DNA from: Bacteroidales bacterium
GTDB taxonomy: Bacteria; Bacteroidota; Bacteroidia; Bacteroidales; Lentimicrobiaceae
Direction: 5' to 3'
Assembly: GCA_016709025.1 (NCBI GenBank)
Contig: JADJEQ010000011.1
Location: forward strand, 62,001-126,000
Length of the DNA stretch: 64,000 bases
Numbering within the stretch: position 1 is the first letter of the stretch; each line of letters starts with the position of its first letter. Of the stretch, positions 19,914 through 28,695 are shown one piece after another. The position numbers and the translations under genes were made by a program. The notes beneath the pieces were generated by a model that had not been told where the DNA came from, made no database searches, and saw nothing but the letters and a program-made list of their open reading frames with translations.

Positions 19914-20489
19914 ATGAAAAAATCAATTACATTCATTTTCTTTGGCCTTCTGGCCATTTCTTTGGTTATCAGCTCATGCAATTCCGGAGGGAATGAAGGC
20001 AGTAATACCAGTTCTGCCCCTGAAACCAAAACTGCTCCTCTTTCCGGACAATCCGGAGTTGAGGATGATGCATCGCAAAAAGACGTTGTTAAAGTGGCTG
20101 TTGGTTCAGCAGATCACACAACACTGGTAGCCGCCCTGCAAGCTGCTGAATATGTAGATGTATTGTCGAACGCGGGTCCGTTTACAGTTTTTGCGCCAAC
20201 CAATGATGCTTTCAATAAGTTACCGAAGGGCACCGTTGAAGGACTTGTAAAGCCAGAGAAAAAAGCAGATTTGCGAAATATCCTCGAATATCATGTTTAT
20301 GTTGGCAAACTTGATCAATCATTCTTTAAAGATGGACAAACGCTCGGTATGGTTAACGGCGGGAAAGTCACCATGGGTGTAAAAGACGGTAAAGTTACGG
20401 TAAACGGCGCAGGTATTGTTGCTTCAGTACCTTGCAGCAATGGAATAATTCATGTAATTGATGCAGTTCTGTTGCCACCGGCAAAATAG
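19914..20489 (+). CDS. Fasciclin-domain lipoprotein
   Basis: 191 residues. Signal FFGLLAISLVISSC places the lipobox Cys at residue 22; a Ser/Pro/Thr-rich linker (~23-58) follows. One fasciclin domain covers ~60-190: HTTLVAALQAAEYVDVL, GPFTVFAPTNDAFNKLP, NILEYHVYVGKL, and the closing SNGIIHVIDAVLLPP. Fasciclin domains mediate adhesion or ligand contacts in the envelope. It is monocistronic, has its own promoter and a strong terminator, and lies convergent with nosY, between the NOR-like and nos genes. I recall similar neighbours in other Bacteroidota nos loci but cannot check this. A role in denitrification is unproven. Confidence 0.9.
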   Translation: MKKSITFIFFGLLAISLVISSCNSGGNEGSNTSSAPETKTAPLSGQSGVEDDASQKDVVKVAVGSADHTTLVAALQAAEYVDVLSNAGPFTVFAPTNDAFNKLPKGTVEGLVKPEKKADLRNILEYHVYVGKLDQSFFKDGQTLGMVNGGKVTMGVKDGKVTVNGAGIVASVPCSNGIIHVIDAVLLPPAK

Positions 20490-20510
20490 ATAATGAACCA
20501 ACAACAAAAA

Positions 20511-20544
20511 AATCCCGGATTGTATTGAGGTTCAATCCGGGATT
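20511..20544. terminator. Rho-independent terminator between the fasciclin gene and nosY
   Basis: Stem AATCCCGGATTG (20511-20522) pairs perfectly with CAATCCGGGATT (20533-20544) around a 10-base loop, followed by TATTTTG and preceded by an A-run, so it can act for both converging transcripts. Confidence 0.85.
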
Positions 20545-20573
20545 TATTTTGTAATGAAATCAATAATATGATA

Positions 20574-21341
20574 TTACAAATTCTTTCCTTTGAATATCCG
20601 TAAAGCGATTCCAATAGGAACCAAAACCCAGGTCAGCATTACCGAAACGGCCAGCACTATTCCGAATGAAGATCCGAAAAACTGGTTGAATACTGCACCC
20701 GTATAACCCATCAATGCGGAAATATCCATTTTTAACAGCACCAATATGCGAGCGAGATCAACAGGATTAAGGCAACTCATAAATATGGTTAATCTTTCCA
20801 ATGGATAATCGGAAAAGGCAAACATCACCATCAAAATTACGCCATCAAAAATTAGTGTGAAATAAAACCAGAGCAACATAGAGATTCCTATTCCACGCGC
20901 TTTGTCGCGTGTGAGCACCGATGCCAGGAAGGCCAGGGATACAAATACCATCGTAAGAAGGCTGCCTGATAATAAGAAATACCAGCCAACAATTGTTCCA
21001 TCGAAAATTAATACCGGCAATCCTATCCCTACCCAGAAGGCAAGCAGCAGTGAAAGTCCGACACCGCAATAGACACCTAACAGAATATTGCTACGTTTCA
21101 GGGGTTGCGCAACAAGCAATTCGATGAATTCGTAAGAATTAAAAAAGTATATGGTCGTAAAAAGAATACTTACCAGGGGAACCACAATTAATAGAACTGT
21201 AAGCAGGCTGCTTAATCCTTTTGATACATCCTCATTCATCATGAAAAGACCAAAAGAGCTTAATGATAACAGAACCACATATGCTAATAAAATGCGATTT
21301 CTGAATATATCATGCAAAACGTATTTAATTATCTTGTGCAT
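20574..21341 (-). CDS. nosY: NosY-like ABC transporter permease
   Basis: 255 residues with six predicted helices (ILLAYVVLLSLSSFGLFMM, LLIVVPLVSILFTTIYFF, FVSLAFLASVLTRDKARGIG and a last helix LAVSVMLTWVLVPIGIAL). This is the membrane part of the NosFY transporter, which with NosD matures the CuZ site of nitrous oxide reductase, probably by exporting a sulfur species. It is the last gene of the minus-strand nos operon, 6 bp after nosF and just before the shared terminator. Confidence 0.88.
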   Translation of the reverse strand: MHKIIKYVLHDIFRNRILLAYVVLLSLSSFGLFMMNEDVSKGLSSLLTVLLIVVPLVSILFTTIYFFNSYEFIELLVAQPLKRSNILLGVYCGVGLSLLLAFWVGIGLPVLIFDGTIVGWYFLLSGSLLTMVFVSLAFLASVLTRDKARGIGISMLLWFYFTLIFDGVILMVMFAFSDYPLERLTIFMSCLNPVDLARILVLLKMDISALMGYTGAVFNQFFGSSFGIVLAVSVMLTWVLVPIGIALRIFKGKNL

Positions 21342-21347
21342 AACTGA

Positions 21348-22052
21348 TTATTGCAACAAATGGAACAAAGCTTTTCCTAATCTTTCCTCTCCTGATTCGG
21401 ATTTGATTTCGGCTATACTTTTATAGAAAACAGCATCACCTTCAACGATGTAAGCAATGTAGTCTGCTATCTCTTCTACTTCGCTCATGATGTGTGAGGT
21501 GATAAGTATCAGTTTTCCGGATTCCTTTTCCTTTTGTATTTTCCGTTTCAGTGTTTCCGAAGCGAGCGGATCAAGGCCTGCTGTTGGTTCGTCGAGAATA
21601 ATAACATCCGGATTGAAGAGGAATGCCAGCGCTGCACTTACTTTTTGCCGGGTACCACCTGAGAGTGCCCTTAAGGGTTTACCAAACATTTCTTCCAGTT
21701 TAAAAGCAAGTATCAATTCTTCATCAAACTTGCCTTTCACACGTGTTCTTCCCAGGTCTTTCATCATCCTAAACAAATAACCCATCCGCATGTTGTCAGG
21801 ATAACGCCCTATTTGCGGCATATAACCAATCCTTCGTTTATATTGGACATCTCCTTTAATATCTTGTCCATCAAAAAGAATTCTGCCTCCATCCGGGATA
21901 ACCATACCTAAAAGGCATTTGATCAGCGTGGTTTTGCCGGAAGCATTTGGTCCAACCAGTGCAATAACCTGTCCGATATTAAAAGTCAGGTTTACACCCC
22001 GCAAAGCCAGAATCTTACCATAATGCTTTTGTAAATGTTCAATTTGTATCAT
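21348..22052 (-). CDS. nosF: NosF-like ABC transporter ATPase
   Basis: 234 residues. Walker A GPNASGKTT (~34-42), ABC signature LSGGTRQKV (~130-138), Walker B IILDEPTAGLDP (~151-162) and the switch His in LILITSH. The A-S-G-K-T variant of Walker A is common in this family. Start ATG overlaps the nosD stop by 4 bp and nosY follows after 6 bp. Energises NosY for CuZ maturation of NosZ; position between nosD and nosY decides the name. Confidence 0.92.
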   Translation of the reverse strand: MIQIEHLQKHYGKILALRGVNLTFNIGQVIALVGPNASGKTTLIKCLLGMVIPDGGRILFDGQDIKGDVQYKRRIGYMPQIGRYPDNMRMGYLFRMMKDLGRTRVKGKFDEELILAFKLEEMFGKPLRALSGGTRQKVSAALAFLFNPDVIILDEPTAGLDPLASETLKRKIQKEKESGKLILITSHIMSEVEEIADYIAYIVEGDAVFYKSIAEIKSESGEERLGKALFHLLQ

Positions 22053-23365
22053 GGCCGGATTATATGCATTGAGGGTTCATTATCGTATAAATTGACATAG
22101 GACATGGATGGCAGGGCGCGCTCTGCTTTATCGAGTAATTCAGCCATAAAACTTCTCAGCAGAAACACGGCGGAAGGCAATTTTTCGATGATTTGAGAAT
22201 ACAGACTCACCGGCCTGTAAGGAAGATCCCCCTTTTTATCACGATCAAGGTCGTAACCGGAATATTTATCCCAATAATTTCCCTGAAGATAATTCAGGTT
22301 CTCGGTGCCGTTGGTCGTAAAGTCAAAGGTATTACCCATGAAATTATTCAGCAGGAAAGTATCTTTCTCGCAATTGGCAAGCATGCGCACTGCCAGCCCG
22401 TTATTCATGAAATCATTGTATTCGGTTTTTACCTCGCTGGTTCCTTCCATGTAAATCCCTGAAGTATTTCTCGAAAATAAGTTGAATGCAATATAGCTTT
22501 TGGATATGTCTTTTAATAACAATCCATAAGACGAACCGCCCCAGTTCTTTTCAAAAGTATTGCCGGTCATACGGATATTCTTGGTATACATTACAGCCAC
22601 GCCACTGCCATTGTTCCTGAAGGTATTAAAGGAATAATTATCGTTGTTCGAAAACATAAAGTGCAATCCATACCTGTGGTTGTTCTCACTCACATTGCGA
22701 ACGATCTCACAATGCGTAGCAAACTCGAAGTAGATCCCATCCCGCTGACCGCTGATTTTATTATTTATAATTTTCAAATTATTAGAATACCAGAGATGAA
22801 TCCCGTTCCCGGATTGAATAACAGAGTTCGTTCCAAGTATTGTGTTACCACTGATGGTTCCTCCTTTAACTTTAGCCAGGTATATCCCAAAACATGTGCT
22901 TTCGAGGCGGTTGTTGAGGATACTCACACCATCGCCTTTTTCAACACGTATTCCGGCCTTGTCTTTGATGTTGGCAAAACCGCTGTTTCGAATAATGAAA
23001 CCTTTAACAGTAACATGCGGAGCCCTGATAATAAGCAAATTGCCTTTATTTTGTCCATCCAGTATTGGATAGTCGATGCCAATCAAGCTGATAGATTTGC
23101 TGATGATTAAATCTTCAATAAAATAGGTCGATTTACTAACTTTGATAATATCCCCGTTTTGAGCCAGCAGCAATGCGCTTTGAAGCGTATTTATTTTCGT
23201 TCCCGGTTTAACTGTGATTTCGCGGGCCGATAATGTATTTGAAAGATAAGAATGTAAAATAATGAATCCAGAGAGTATTAAAAGATTGATGAACAATGAA
23301 CATGTGCTTTTTGCATCAACATGAACAAATCTTCTGTAAGAAACAGTTTGATTCTGTTTTTTCAT
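22049..23365 (-). CDS. nosD: NosD periplasmic maturation protein
   Basis: 438 residues. An N-terminal hydrophobic segment (LFINLLILSGFIILHSYL) is preceded by an unusually long polar stretch of ~24 residues; a right-handed parallel beta-helix follows (SILNNRLESTCFGIYLAKV, LKIINNKISGQRDGIYFEF, IRMTGNTFEKNWGGSSYGLL). A C-terminal part (YWDKYSGYDLDRDKKGDLPY) is the NosD hallmark. NosD works with NosFY in building the CuZ cluster. Start shares one base with the nosL stop (TAATG), and its own stop overlaps nosF. Confidence 0.92.
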   Translation of the reverse strand: MKKQNQTVSYRRFVHVDAKSTCSLFINLLILSGFIILHSYLSNTLSAREITVKPGTKINTLQSALLLAQNGDIIKVSKSTYFIEDLIISKSISLIGIDYPILDGQNKGNLLIIRAPHVTVKGFIIRNSGFANIKDKAGIRVEKGDGVSILNNRLESTCFGIYLAKVKGGTISGNTILGTNSVIQSGNGIHLWYSNNLKIINNKISGQRDGIYFEFATHCEIVRNVSENNHRYGLHFMFSNNDNYSFNTFRNNGSGVAVMYTKNIRMTGNTFEKNWGGSSYGLLLKDISKSYIAFNLFSRNTSGIYMEGTSEVKTEYNDFMNNGLAVRMLANCEKDTFLLNNFMGNTFDFTTNGTENLNYLQGNYWDKYSGYDLDRDKKGDLPYRPVSLYSQIIEKLPSAVFLLRSFMAELLDKAERALPSMSYVNLYDNEPSMHIIRP

Positions 23366-23802
23366 TACTTTCCGATAAGTTGCTGCCAGGATAATAAATC
23401 ACCACCCAGTTCCTTCTGCGCATCCTGAGATGACGCTATATTGCTATAAGCCGCCAGGTTGCCCCCCATAGGGCTTTGAATGCTGTCACCATGCAGGTAT
23501 GCAGCTTTTGTTGCATCAATCAGTGTTCCCGGATTCATATAGTCGCTCATGAAATACTGATCCTTTTCATTAACTCCATTTGCTTTAAGAAATCTCACAA
23601 GACATTCACCGGCATCGAATGTATAGACTTTTCCTTTTGAAGTGAGCAATCCCGCAGCGAACTGAGGATTCATAACGGTCATCCGGCATAGTTCACAATT
23701 GTCTTCTCCATATTTTATTTCACGCATTTCGTTTTTACACGAAATGCAAAGCATCAGAAGGATAAAAGATATTGAGAGTGCGATTTTGGCTATTGTATTC
23801 AT
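23365..23802 (-). CDS. nosL: NosL copper chaperone lipoprotein
   Basis: 145 residues. Lipoprotein signal with LLMLCISC (Cys22). The copper motif C-x2-C-R-M reads NCELCRMTV (Cys36, Cys39, Met41), followed by NPQFAAGLLTSKGKVYTFDAG, all characteristic of NosL, which delivers Cu(I) to NosZ in the periplasm. Overlaps nosD by one base at its stop. The upstream neighbour is a membrane protein of unknown role, 69 bp away. Confidence 0.93.
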   Translation of the reverse strand: MNTIAKIALSISFILLMLCISCKNEMREIKYGEDNCELCRMTVMNPQFAAGLLTSKGKVYTFDAGECLVRFLKANGVNEKDQYFMSDYMNPGTLIDATKAAYLHGDSIQSPMGGNLAAYSNIASSQDAQKELGGDLLSWQQLIGK

Positions 23803-23871
23803 TATATATAATTTACTTCAAGAAACAATAATCAAATAGTTAAAGTTCAGCCGCCAAAATGTTTCGGGTTT

Positions 23872-24450
23872 TCAGGATATTAATTTTTTTTTACGGTAAA
23901 ACTGTTCATATATGGCCACTCCTACAATTCCAAGAGCTGCAACAATTACAAGGTATCCTCCGGTATCAGGAAATGAACCGGCCAGGAAATTCAATAATTG
24001 CTTATACCCAAACATGGGGGGTTGATAACTCATTCCGGGGACTATAATTGCAGCATGAGGATCCAGGTTGTGGCCGTAATCATAAAGCCATTGATAAAAA
24101 TCGTAGAAGGCTATACCCCCGGCAATCAGCAAAACTGAAATCCAGGCCCAAAGTAATGAAAGTTTGCGAACGATGGCTACCATTATTCCAAAAGCTATTA
24201 ACAGCCCGAGAACCCAGGGCATTATCTTAAACTCTGGAAATTCGTCTTCATGTATCAGCTTCATACCGATATAGTGGTTTAGTCCATTAATTTTCTCTAC
24301 ATCACCGGTAATCTTGTACAGCCAGATTTTCATCTCCAGTCCTTCAGGATATTGTGGTGCTTCAAGCATTATTTTCCAGAATGGGAAGAAAAAAGCCCCG
24401 ATCATAAGGAAAGAGCAGAGGAAGATAATAAATCGTGAACTTGTTTTCAT
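23872..24450 (-). CDS. Nos-cluster membrane protein of unknown function
   Basis: 192 residues with four hydrophobic helices (FIIFLCSFLMIGAFFFPFW, IMPWVLGLLIAFGIMVAIV, SLLWAWISVLLIAGGIAFYDF, GYLVIVAALGIVGVAIYEQFY). Between helix 1 and 2 a periplasm-facing stretch has EAPQYPEGLEM and a GLNHYIGMKLIHEDEFPEF segment with two His, and between helix 3 and 4 YGHNLDPHAAIIVPG; these could bind copper. It lies between nosZ and nosL on the same strand and so is likely a NosZ maturation or copper-supply factor of clade II nos operons (inference from position). I know no experimentally assigned function. Confidence 0.8.
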   Translation of the reverse strand: MKTSSRFIIFLCSFLMIGAFFFPFWKIMLEAPQYPEGLEMKIWLYKITGDVEKINGLNHYIGMKLIHEDEFPEFKIMPWVLGLLIAFGIMVAIVRKLSLLWAWISVLLIAGGIAFYDFYQWLYDYGHNLDPHAAIIVPGMSYQPPMFGYKQLLNFLAGSFPDTGGYLVIVAALGIVGVAIYEQFYRKKKLIS

Positions 24451-24487
24451 AATCTGCTTTATTTACTTGTATTGACAACAATGCAAA

Positions 24488-24545
24488 GAGGGCTGGTCAT
24501 TGTAGTAATCACAATTACTTCTCAACCCTCTCTGCATAAGTGTTT
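24488..24545 (-). promoter_or_regulatory. Nested inverted repeats in the nosZ-downstream spacer
   Basis: In the 125 bp between nosZ and the membrane-protein gene, ATGCAAAGAGGG pairs (11 of 12) with CCCTCTCTGCAT; inside the loop ATTGT pairs with ACAAT. As RNA this makes a long hairpin just downstream of nosZ. It could stabilise the nosZ message or attenuate the downstream genes; there is no T-run for a standard terminator. Confidence 0.45.
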
Positions 24546-24575
24546 TAAGAAAAAAATAGTCAACAGTTATACCCT

Positions 24576-26544
24576 TTATTGAGCTGTTGCACCGCCCGAG
24601 AACGTAAGCGGTACATTGGCCGAGGCAGGAGAAACCCTTGCATAGCCCTGCATTTCCTGGTGCAGAGCCGAACAGAAGTCAGTGCAATAAAACGGGAACA
24701 TGCCGGTGCGCGCAGGAACCCACTTCAGCGTTGCAGTTTCGCCGGGCATAATCAGCAATTCGGAATTATTTGCACCTTTAATGGCAAATCCATGAGGTAC
24801 ATCCCAGTCCTGTTCAAGGTTAGTAACATGGAAATATACTTCATCTCCAAGCTTGATACCTTCAATATTATCAGGATTAAGGTGAGAACGAATGGCAATC
24901 ATATATACATCCACCCTGTTGCCCTTTCGCACAACTTTTGCTTCAGCTTCTGATTTGGCAGCGAATGGATTGTTATTTTCCTCGATTGTAAAGAACTTTT
25001 TTGAGTTTTTTACAATTTTGTCGGCTGCAATCGCTTGTGCATAATGGGGTTCACCAATGGTTGGGAAGTCGAGTAATAAAGTCATTTTCTCACCACTGAT
25101 GTCGAATAGCTGAGCTGATTGTGTTAACTCCGGTCCAGTTGGCAGATAACGATCCTTGGTAATTTTATTGAGTGCAATCACATATTTTCCGCTTGGTTTA
25201 CGCGAATCTCCTCCCGGAACACATAAGTGACCAATAGAGTAATATGTCGGTGCGCGATCGACAACAACCCGTTTTTCAACATCCCATTTCACTATTTCAG
25301 ATGAAACAAAAAATGAAGTGTAAGCAAAGCCTTTATCATCAAACTCGGTATGTAAAGGTCCGAGACCCGTTTGCTGAACTTCTCCGGCGAGTACTTCATC
25401 ATACTTTAATACGGGAATTCCTGATACTTCACCCTCTATGGCTTTGCTTTCAATGGCTTTCAGCATTTTATCGAACGAGAATACCGGAATGGTAGCTGCC
25501 AGTTTACCACTGGCTACAATGTATTTTCCATCAGGGCTTACGTCACAACCATGCGGAGATTTAGGGCAAGGCATGTAATAGACCAGTCCGGGCATTTCTT
25601 CAGCCATAATCACGGTTACTTCTTTCTTCGGTTGAATTAGCTGAATGAGTTTTCTCATCGTACATATTATGCATGTAGCGGGCGGGGATTTTCTTGCCTT
25701 TACCTTGTGCTATCAGCTCTTCGGCTTTTTTCCAGTTTACAGCCATTACAAAATCCTTGTCATTCTGGCTTGCATTTACTTCGAGGAGGTTATGAGCCTG
25801 TTCTGAATTATAACTTGTGAAAAACATCCAGTCGTGCGAAACACCTTTTCCGGCATGAGCCAGGTCATAATTAAAACCAGGCACAACAATCTGAAAAGCC
25901 ACACTCATTTCACCGCTTTTTGGATCAACCTTTACAAAAGTAGCAGCTCCTTTAAAGTTCTCTTTGTAAGTTGTGATAGACACATCATCTTCCCCATCCA
26001 ACGGAATTGAGAACCGCGAGTTACCAACAACATACTCAGTGTTTTCAGTACAAAATGGAGAAGCGTGGTTACCGCCGGCATTTGGTAGTTCAATAATATC
26101 TACGGTACGGAAAGTGGTAAGATCAATTCGGGCAATACGTGGTGTATTATTACCGTTTATGAAGATCCAACGACCATCGTCTTCACCATTCGTTTTACTG
26201 AGTTCTGGGTGATGGCTGTCCTCCCAGGGCACGAAACCGAATGAAGTGTTGAGCATTGGCCTGGTTTCTTCGGTATATCCCCAACCGGTGGTAGGATCTT
26301 GCGAAAAAACAGGAATGTTCTTCAGAAGGCGTCCTGAAGGAAGGCCGTAAACACCAAGCTGGCCGCTGAAACCACCTGAGGTAAAAAGATAAAATTCATC
26401 GAACTGACCCGGGGCTACATACACTTTTTGTGCTGCATCACCGGCCATCATACTTCCAACTTTTTTAGGTTTGCAAGAAATGAAAGACCCGCAAATCATT
26501 GCGAGAAAGGTCATGCCAACCAGTATTGGTCTGATTTTTTTCAT
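24576..26544 (-). CDS. nosZ: Nitrous oxide reductase NosZ, clade II, lipoprotein form, one frameshift
   Basis: About 655 residues. Signal FLAMICGSFISC gives a lipobox Cys24, so the enzyme is probably membrane-anchored via Sec, not Tat-exported, which fits clade II. CuZ histidines are visible in DSHHPELS, GNHASPF, AHAGKGVSHDW, SEQAHN, GPLHTEF, IGHLCV and SPHGCDVSP. The C-terminal cupredoxin has CuA ligands in DVPHGFAI and YCTDFCSALHQEMQGY (CxxxC, His, Met). One frameshift near 25620-25630 splits the propeller (DEKTHSANSTEE to KEVTVIMAEEMPGL). Reduces N2O to N2 in the periplasm. The cytochrome c gene 45 bp upstream is the likely donor. Confidence 0.95.
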
Positions 26545-26589
26545 AGAAATCGGTTTTTCGGTTTATATTTGGTAGATTAACAGGAATTC

Positions 26590-27075
26590 TTATTTGTTGT
26601 CGTTCTGACGAAGGTATTCCAGTATATTTCTTGCTTCTTCATCTCCGATATTCTGATTCGCCATAGGTGTCAGAATTTCTTCAAACAATTTTTTAGCAAC
26701 AGGATCAGATTTCATCATTAATTCCGGATTTGTAATCATATTCATGATCCATTCAGGTGTGCGGCGGCTGGTTATACCTGCCAGCCCGGGGCCTACAAAT
26801 TTGTCAGCAGTAAGTTTATGGCAGGTAGTACATTTGGTCGCGAATACAGCTTTACCAAGATCAGCCCTGGCAGGGTCAATTGCCTCAAGTTTGACTTCAG
26901 TAAACTTTCCCACGCCTTTGCTATCACTGTGTGCTTTGGTGTCAATTACTACATTGACTTCAGGCACAGTAGAAGTATCTGTTGGTGGTGTTTTTGATCC
27001 ACAAGCATGAAGGAAAAAGATAACACTATAAAAGGTTAAACTTCGAAATGTGGAGCTGAAATTTAGATTTTTCAT
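26590..27075 (-). CDS. Mono-heme c-type cytochrome lipoprotein of the nos operon
   Basis: 161 residues. Lipoprotein signal SVIFFLHAC (Cys25), a Pro/Thr-rich linker, then one class I cytochrome c domain: heme motif CTTCH (82-86), FVGPGLAGI, and distal Met138 in TPMANQNI. It starts the minus-strand nos operon immediately before nosZ. Envelope-anchored cytochromes of this kind commonly feed electrons to clade II NosZ, so the same is inferred here. Confidence 0.9.
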   Translation of the reverse strand: MKNLNFSSTFRSLTFYSVIFFLHACGSKTPPTDTSTVPEVNVVIDTKAHSDSKGVGKFTEVKLEAIDPARADLGKAVFATKCTTCHKLTADKFVGPGLAGITSRRTPEWIMNMITNPELMMKSDPVAKKLFEEILTPMANQNIGDEEARNILEYLRQNDNK

Positions 27076-27130
27076 TTTGTGATTTATTAAATTAGGTATT
27101 AGGTTTGATTTGTTCCTGTTTGCTGAAGAA

Positions 27131-27142
27131 TCTTATATAAGA
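27131..27142. promoter_or_regulatory. Perfect 12-bp palindrome upstream of the nos operon
   Basis: TCTTATATAAGA lies 56 bases before the cytochrome c start. It is not an FNR/DNR box (TTGAT-N4-ATCAA). It could be an operator or simply AT-rich coincidence; no clear TAnnTTTG element is nearby (TATTTTG is one base short). Confidence 0.3.
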
Positions 27143-27306
27143 CAAAATACATTTGAGCCTGAACAGGAAAACAATTCTTAACAATTTTAATTTCTTTTCA
27201 AGTGTTTGTAATTGTCTTTAAATTGATCCTTTTACTCTTTGTAAATAATCTTTACGTAGAAAAGGTTAATCTCAAACTTCAGGGTATTAAATTATCTATC
27301 CACAAC

Positions 27307-27855
27307 TCAGGAAGAATAGAAATCTTCAAGATCATCGATAAGTGTGAGGTAATCGTTTGCCAATAAACCATTTGACCTGGCAAGTTCAACTTTGTTAAAA
27401 TCAAGCAACAGCGATTCTTGCTCGGCAGCAGTGAAAGCTTTATCTGCCATGCGGAAAAGCACATTATTTTCTTTTCCGATATGGCTTTTCAGTAGCTCAG
27501 CATAACCGAGTATATTACTATAAATAGCGCTTAAAGCAATGCGTTCCCCCTGTTTAAACAGCGAAATATTATCCATCATTCCTTGTACATAATTTCTTCC
27601 CATTACATGCTCATGAAGCATTACCGCAACGGGTCCGGATTTGTAAGAATAGCCATTCTGAACCATCAGTGGGAAAAGCAATTGCTCTTCCTTTGCATGA
27701 TGAAGACCATCGGCAAATCCACGTATAACCTTGACAATCGTTTCCAGATGCTCTATATTTGGATTTCCATTAACTATAATCCGTTCCATAACTCCGATCA
27801 GGCGAAGTATATGCATATGGTCATTTTCGAGGTTTTGGGTTGCTGTAGTCATCAT
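27307..27855 (-). CDS. Hemerythrin-domain protein
   Basis: 182 residues, four-helix bundle of the HHE type: ENDHMHILRLIGVMERI, FADGLHHAKEEQLLFPLMV, VAVMLHEHVMGRNYVQGMM and LLKSHIGKENNVLFRMADKA give the His/Glu set for a non-heme di-iron site. It is 10 bp downstream of the iron-sulfur repair protein gene, in the same transcript. A role in O2 or NO binding, or in sensing, is inferred from family and neighbour. Confidence 0.88.
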   Translation of the reverse strand: MMTTATQNLENDHMHILRLIGVMERIIVNGNPNIEHLETIVKVIRGFADGLHHAKEEQLLFPLMVQNGYSYKSGPVAVMLHEHVMGRNYVQGMMDNISLFKQGERIALSAIYSNILGYAELLKSHIGKENNVLFRMADKAFTAAEQESLLLDFNKVELARSNGLLANDYLTLIDDLEDFYSS

Positions 27856-27865
27856 CGTTTCTTGT

Positions 27866-28567
27866 TTATTCAGCCATTTTTAAAGCTTTCGGATACAGAA
27901 TATTGTTTTCGAGATGCACATGAATGTGAAGGTCGTCTTCAAACTGTTCAAGGAGTTTTAAAGAAACCCGGTAAGTGTTGCATGCATCATCAGGAATCAG
28001 GTAGTTTTGTGTCAAAACGTTTATTTTATCCATAGCTCCACCTGCAAACTCATGTTCGCCCTGCATACGGGTGATTTCAGAAATAATGGTTGACTTAACC
28101 AGTTGAGAAGCATGTTTTTCAGCTTCTTTTATTGCTGGAAACAAAACCTCTTCCTCATTTTTCAAATGTTGGAGAAGTTCCTCATTGATTTTGATAAATA
28201 AGGATGCTACTTCAATGAGCTCAGGGTGATGAGCGCCATGAACATCCGCTATTTTTTGGGTATAAAAAACCAGTTCCGGCAGGTTTTTCAATACAAATTT
28301 ATGATGGGTGTTTACGATGTAATCGCTCAGAAAGCCCAACTCCCATTCTTTAAAGTTCATGGTGCCGGTGACAGGTGTCTGTGACAGCGCGTCTAATTGC
28401 TGAATTAATCCAGATTCATCCGCTCCTTTTTCCCTGCAGGCATCGGTAAGGCTTTTATTGCCTCCGCAGCAAAAGTCGATACCGGCTTCCTTAAATATTG
28501 ATGCTGCCCTGAAATCGTTGGCTACAATTTCACCTATTGTTGGTCCGGTTTTAATCTGATCAGTCAT
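27866..28567 (-). CDS. ric: Iron-sulfur cluster repair di-iron protein (RIC; YtfE/ScdA family)
   Basis: 233 residues. N-terminal ScdA_N domain with the Cys pair in GIDFCCGGNKSL (33-34), followed by a hemerythrin-like domain with NTHHKFVL, HGAHHPELIEV, LKNEEEVLFPAI, GEHEFAGGAM and HVHLENNILYP ligands. RIC proteins repair clusters damaged by NO and oxidative stress. It is transcribed divergently from the second Rrf2 gene across 128 bp containing both promoters, which suggests that Rrf2 controls it. Confidence 0.93.
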   Translation of the reverse strand: MTDQIKTGPTIGEIVANDFRAASIFKEAGIDFCCGGNKSLTDACREKGADESGLIQQLDALSQTPVTGTMNFKEWELGFLSDYIVNTHHKFVLKNLPELVFYTQKIADVHGAHHPELIEVASLFIKINEELLQHLKNEEEVLFPAIKEAEKHASQLVKSTIISEITRMQGEHEFAGGAMDKINVLTQNYLIPDDACNTYRVSLKLLEQFEDDLHIHVHLENNILYPKALKMAE

Positions 28568-28589
28568 GTTATATAGTTATTAATTCGCA

Positions 28590-28662
28590 CAAAGATATAA
28601 ATAAAAACAATTAAGAGATAAAAAGGTCTTTTATTATTTAATATTTTTTTGTTGTACCTTTG
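28590..28662. promoter_or_regulatory. Divergent promoter pair between ric and the second Rrf2 gene
   Basis: On the minus strand TATCTTTG (28590-28597), on the plus strand TACCTTTG (28655-28662), both TAnnTTTG elements. Between them ATAAAA and TTTTAT arms flank AGGTC (about 28617-28633), a candidate shared operator. Confidence 0.6.
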
Positions 28663-28695
28663 CCGAATTAAAGTTTTAATAGAAAGAAATGCAAT

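Noticed and set aside
20511..20544. Riboswitch-like structure
   Set aside because: Plain perfect stem with A/T tails between convergent genes; a terminator is sufficient.
24579..24953. Antisense open frame across nosZ
   Set aside because: No signal, no family, base pattern follows the nosZ codons; a shadow of the real gene.
25600..25660. Programmed frameshift in nosZ
   Set aside because: No slippery heptamer with downstream structure stands out, and similar one-base indels occur in many other genes of the window.
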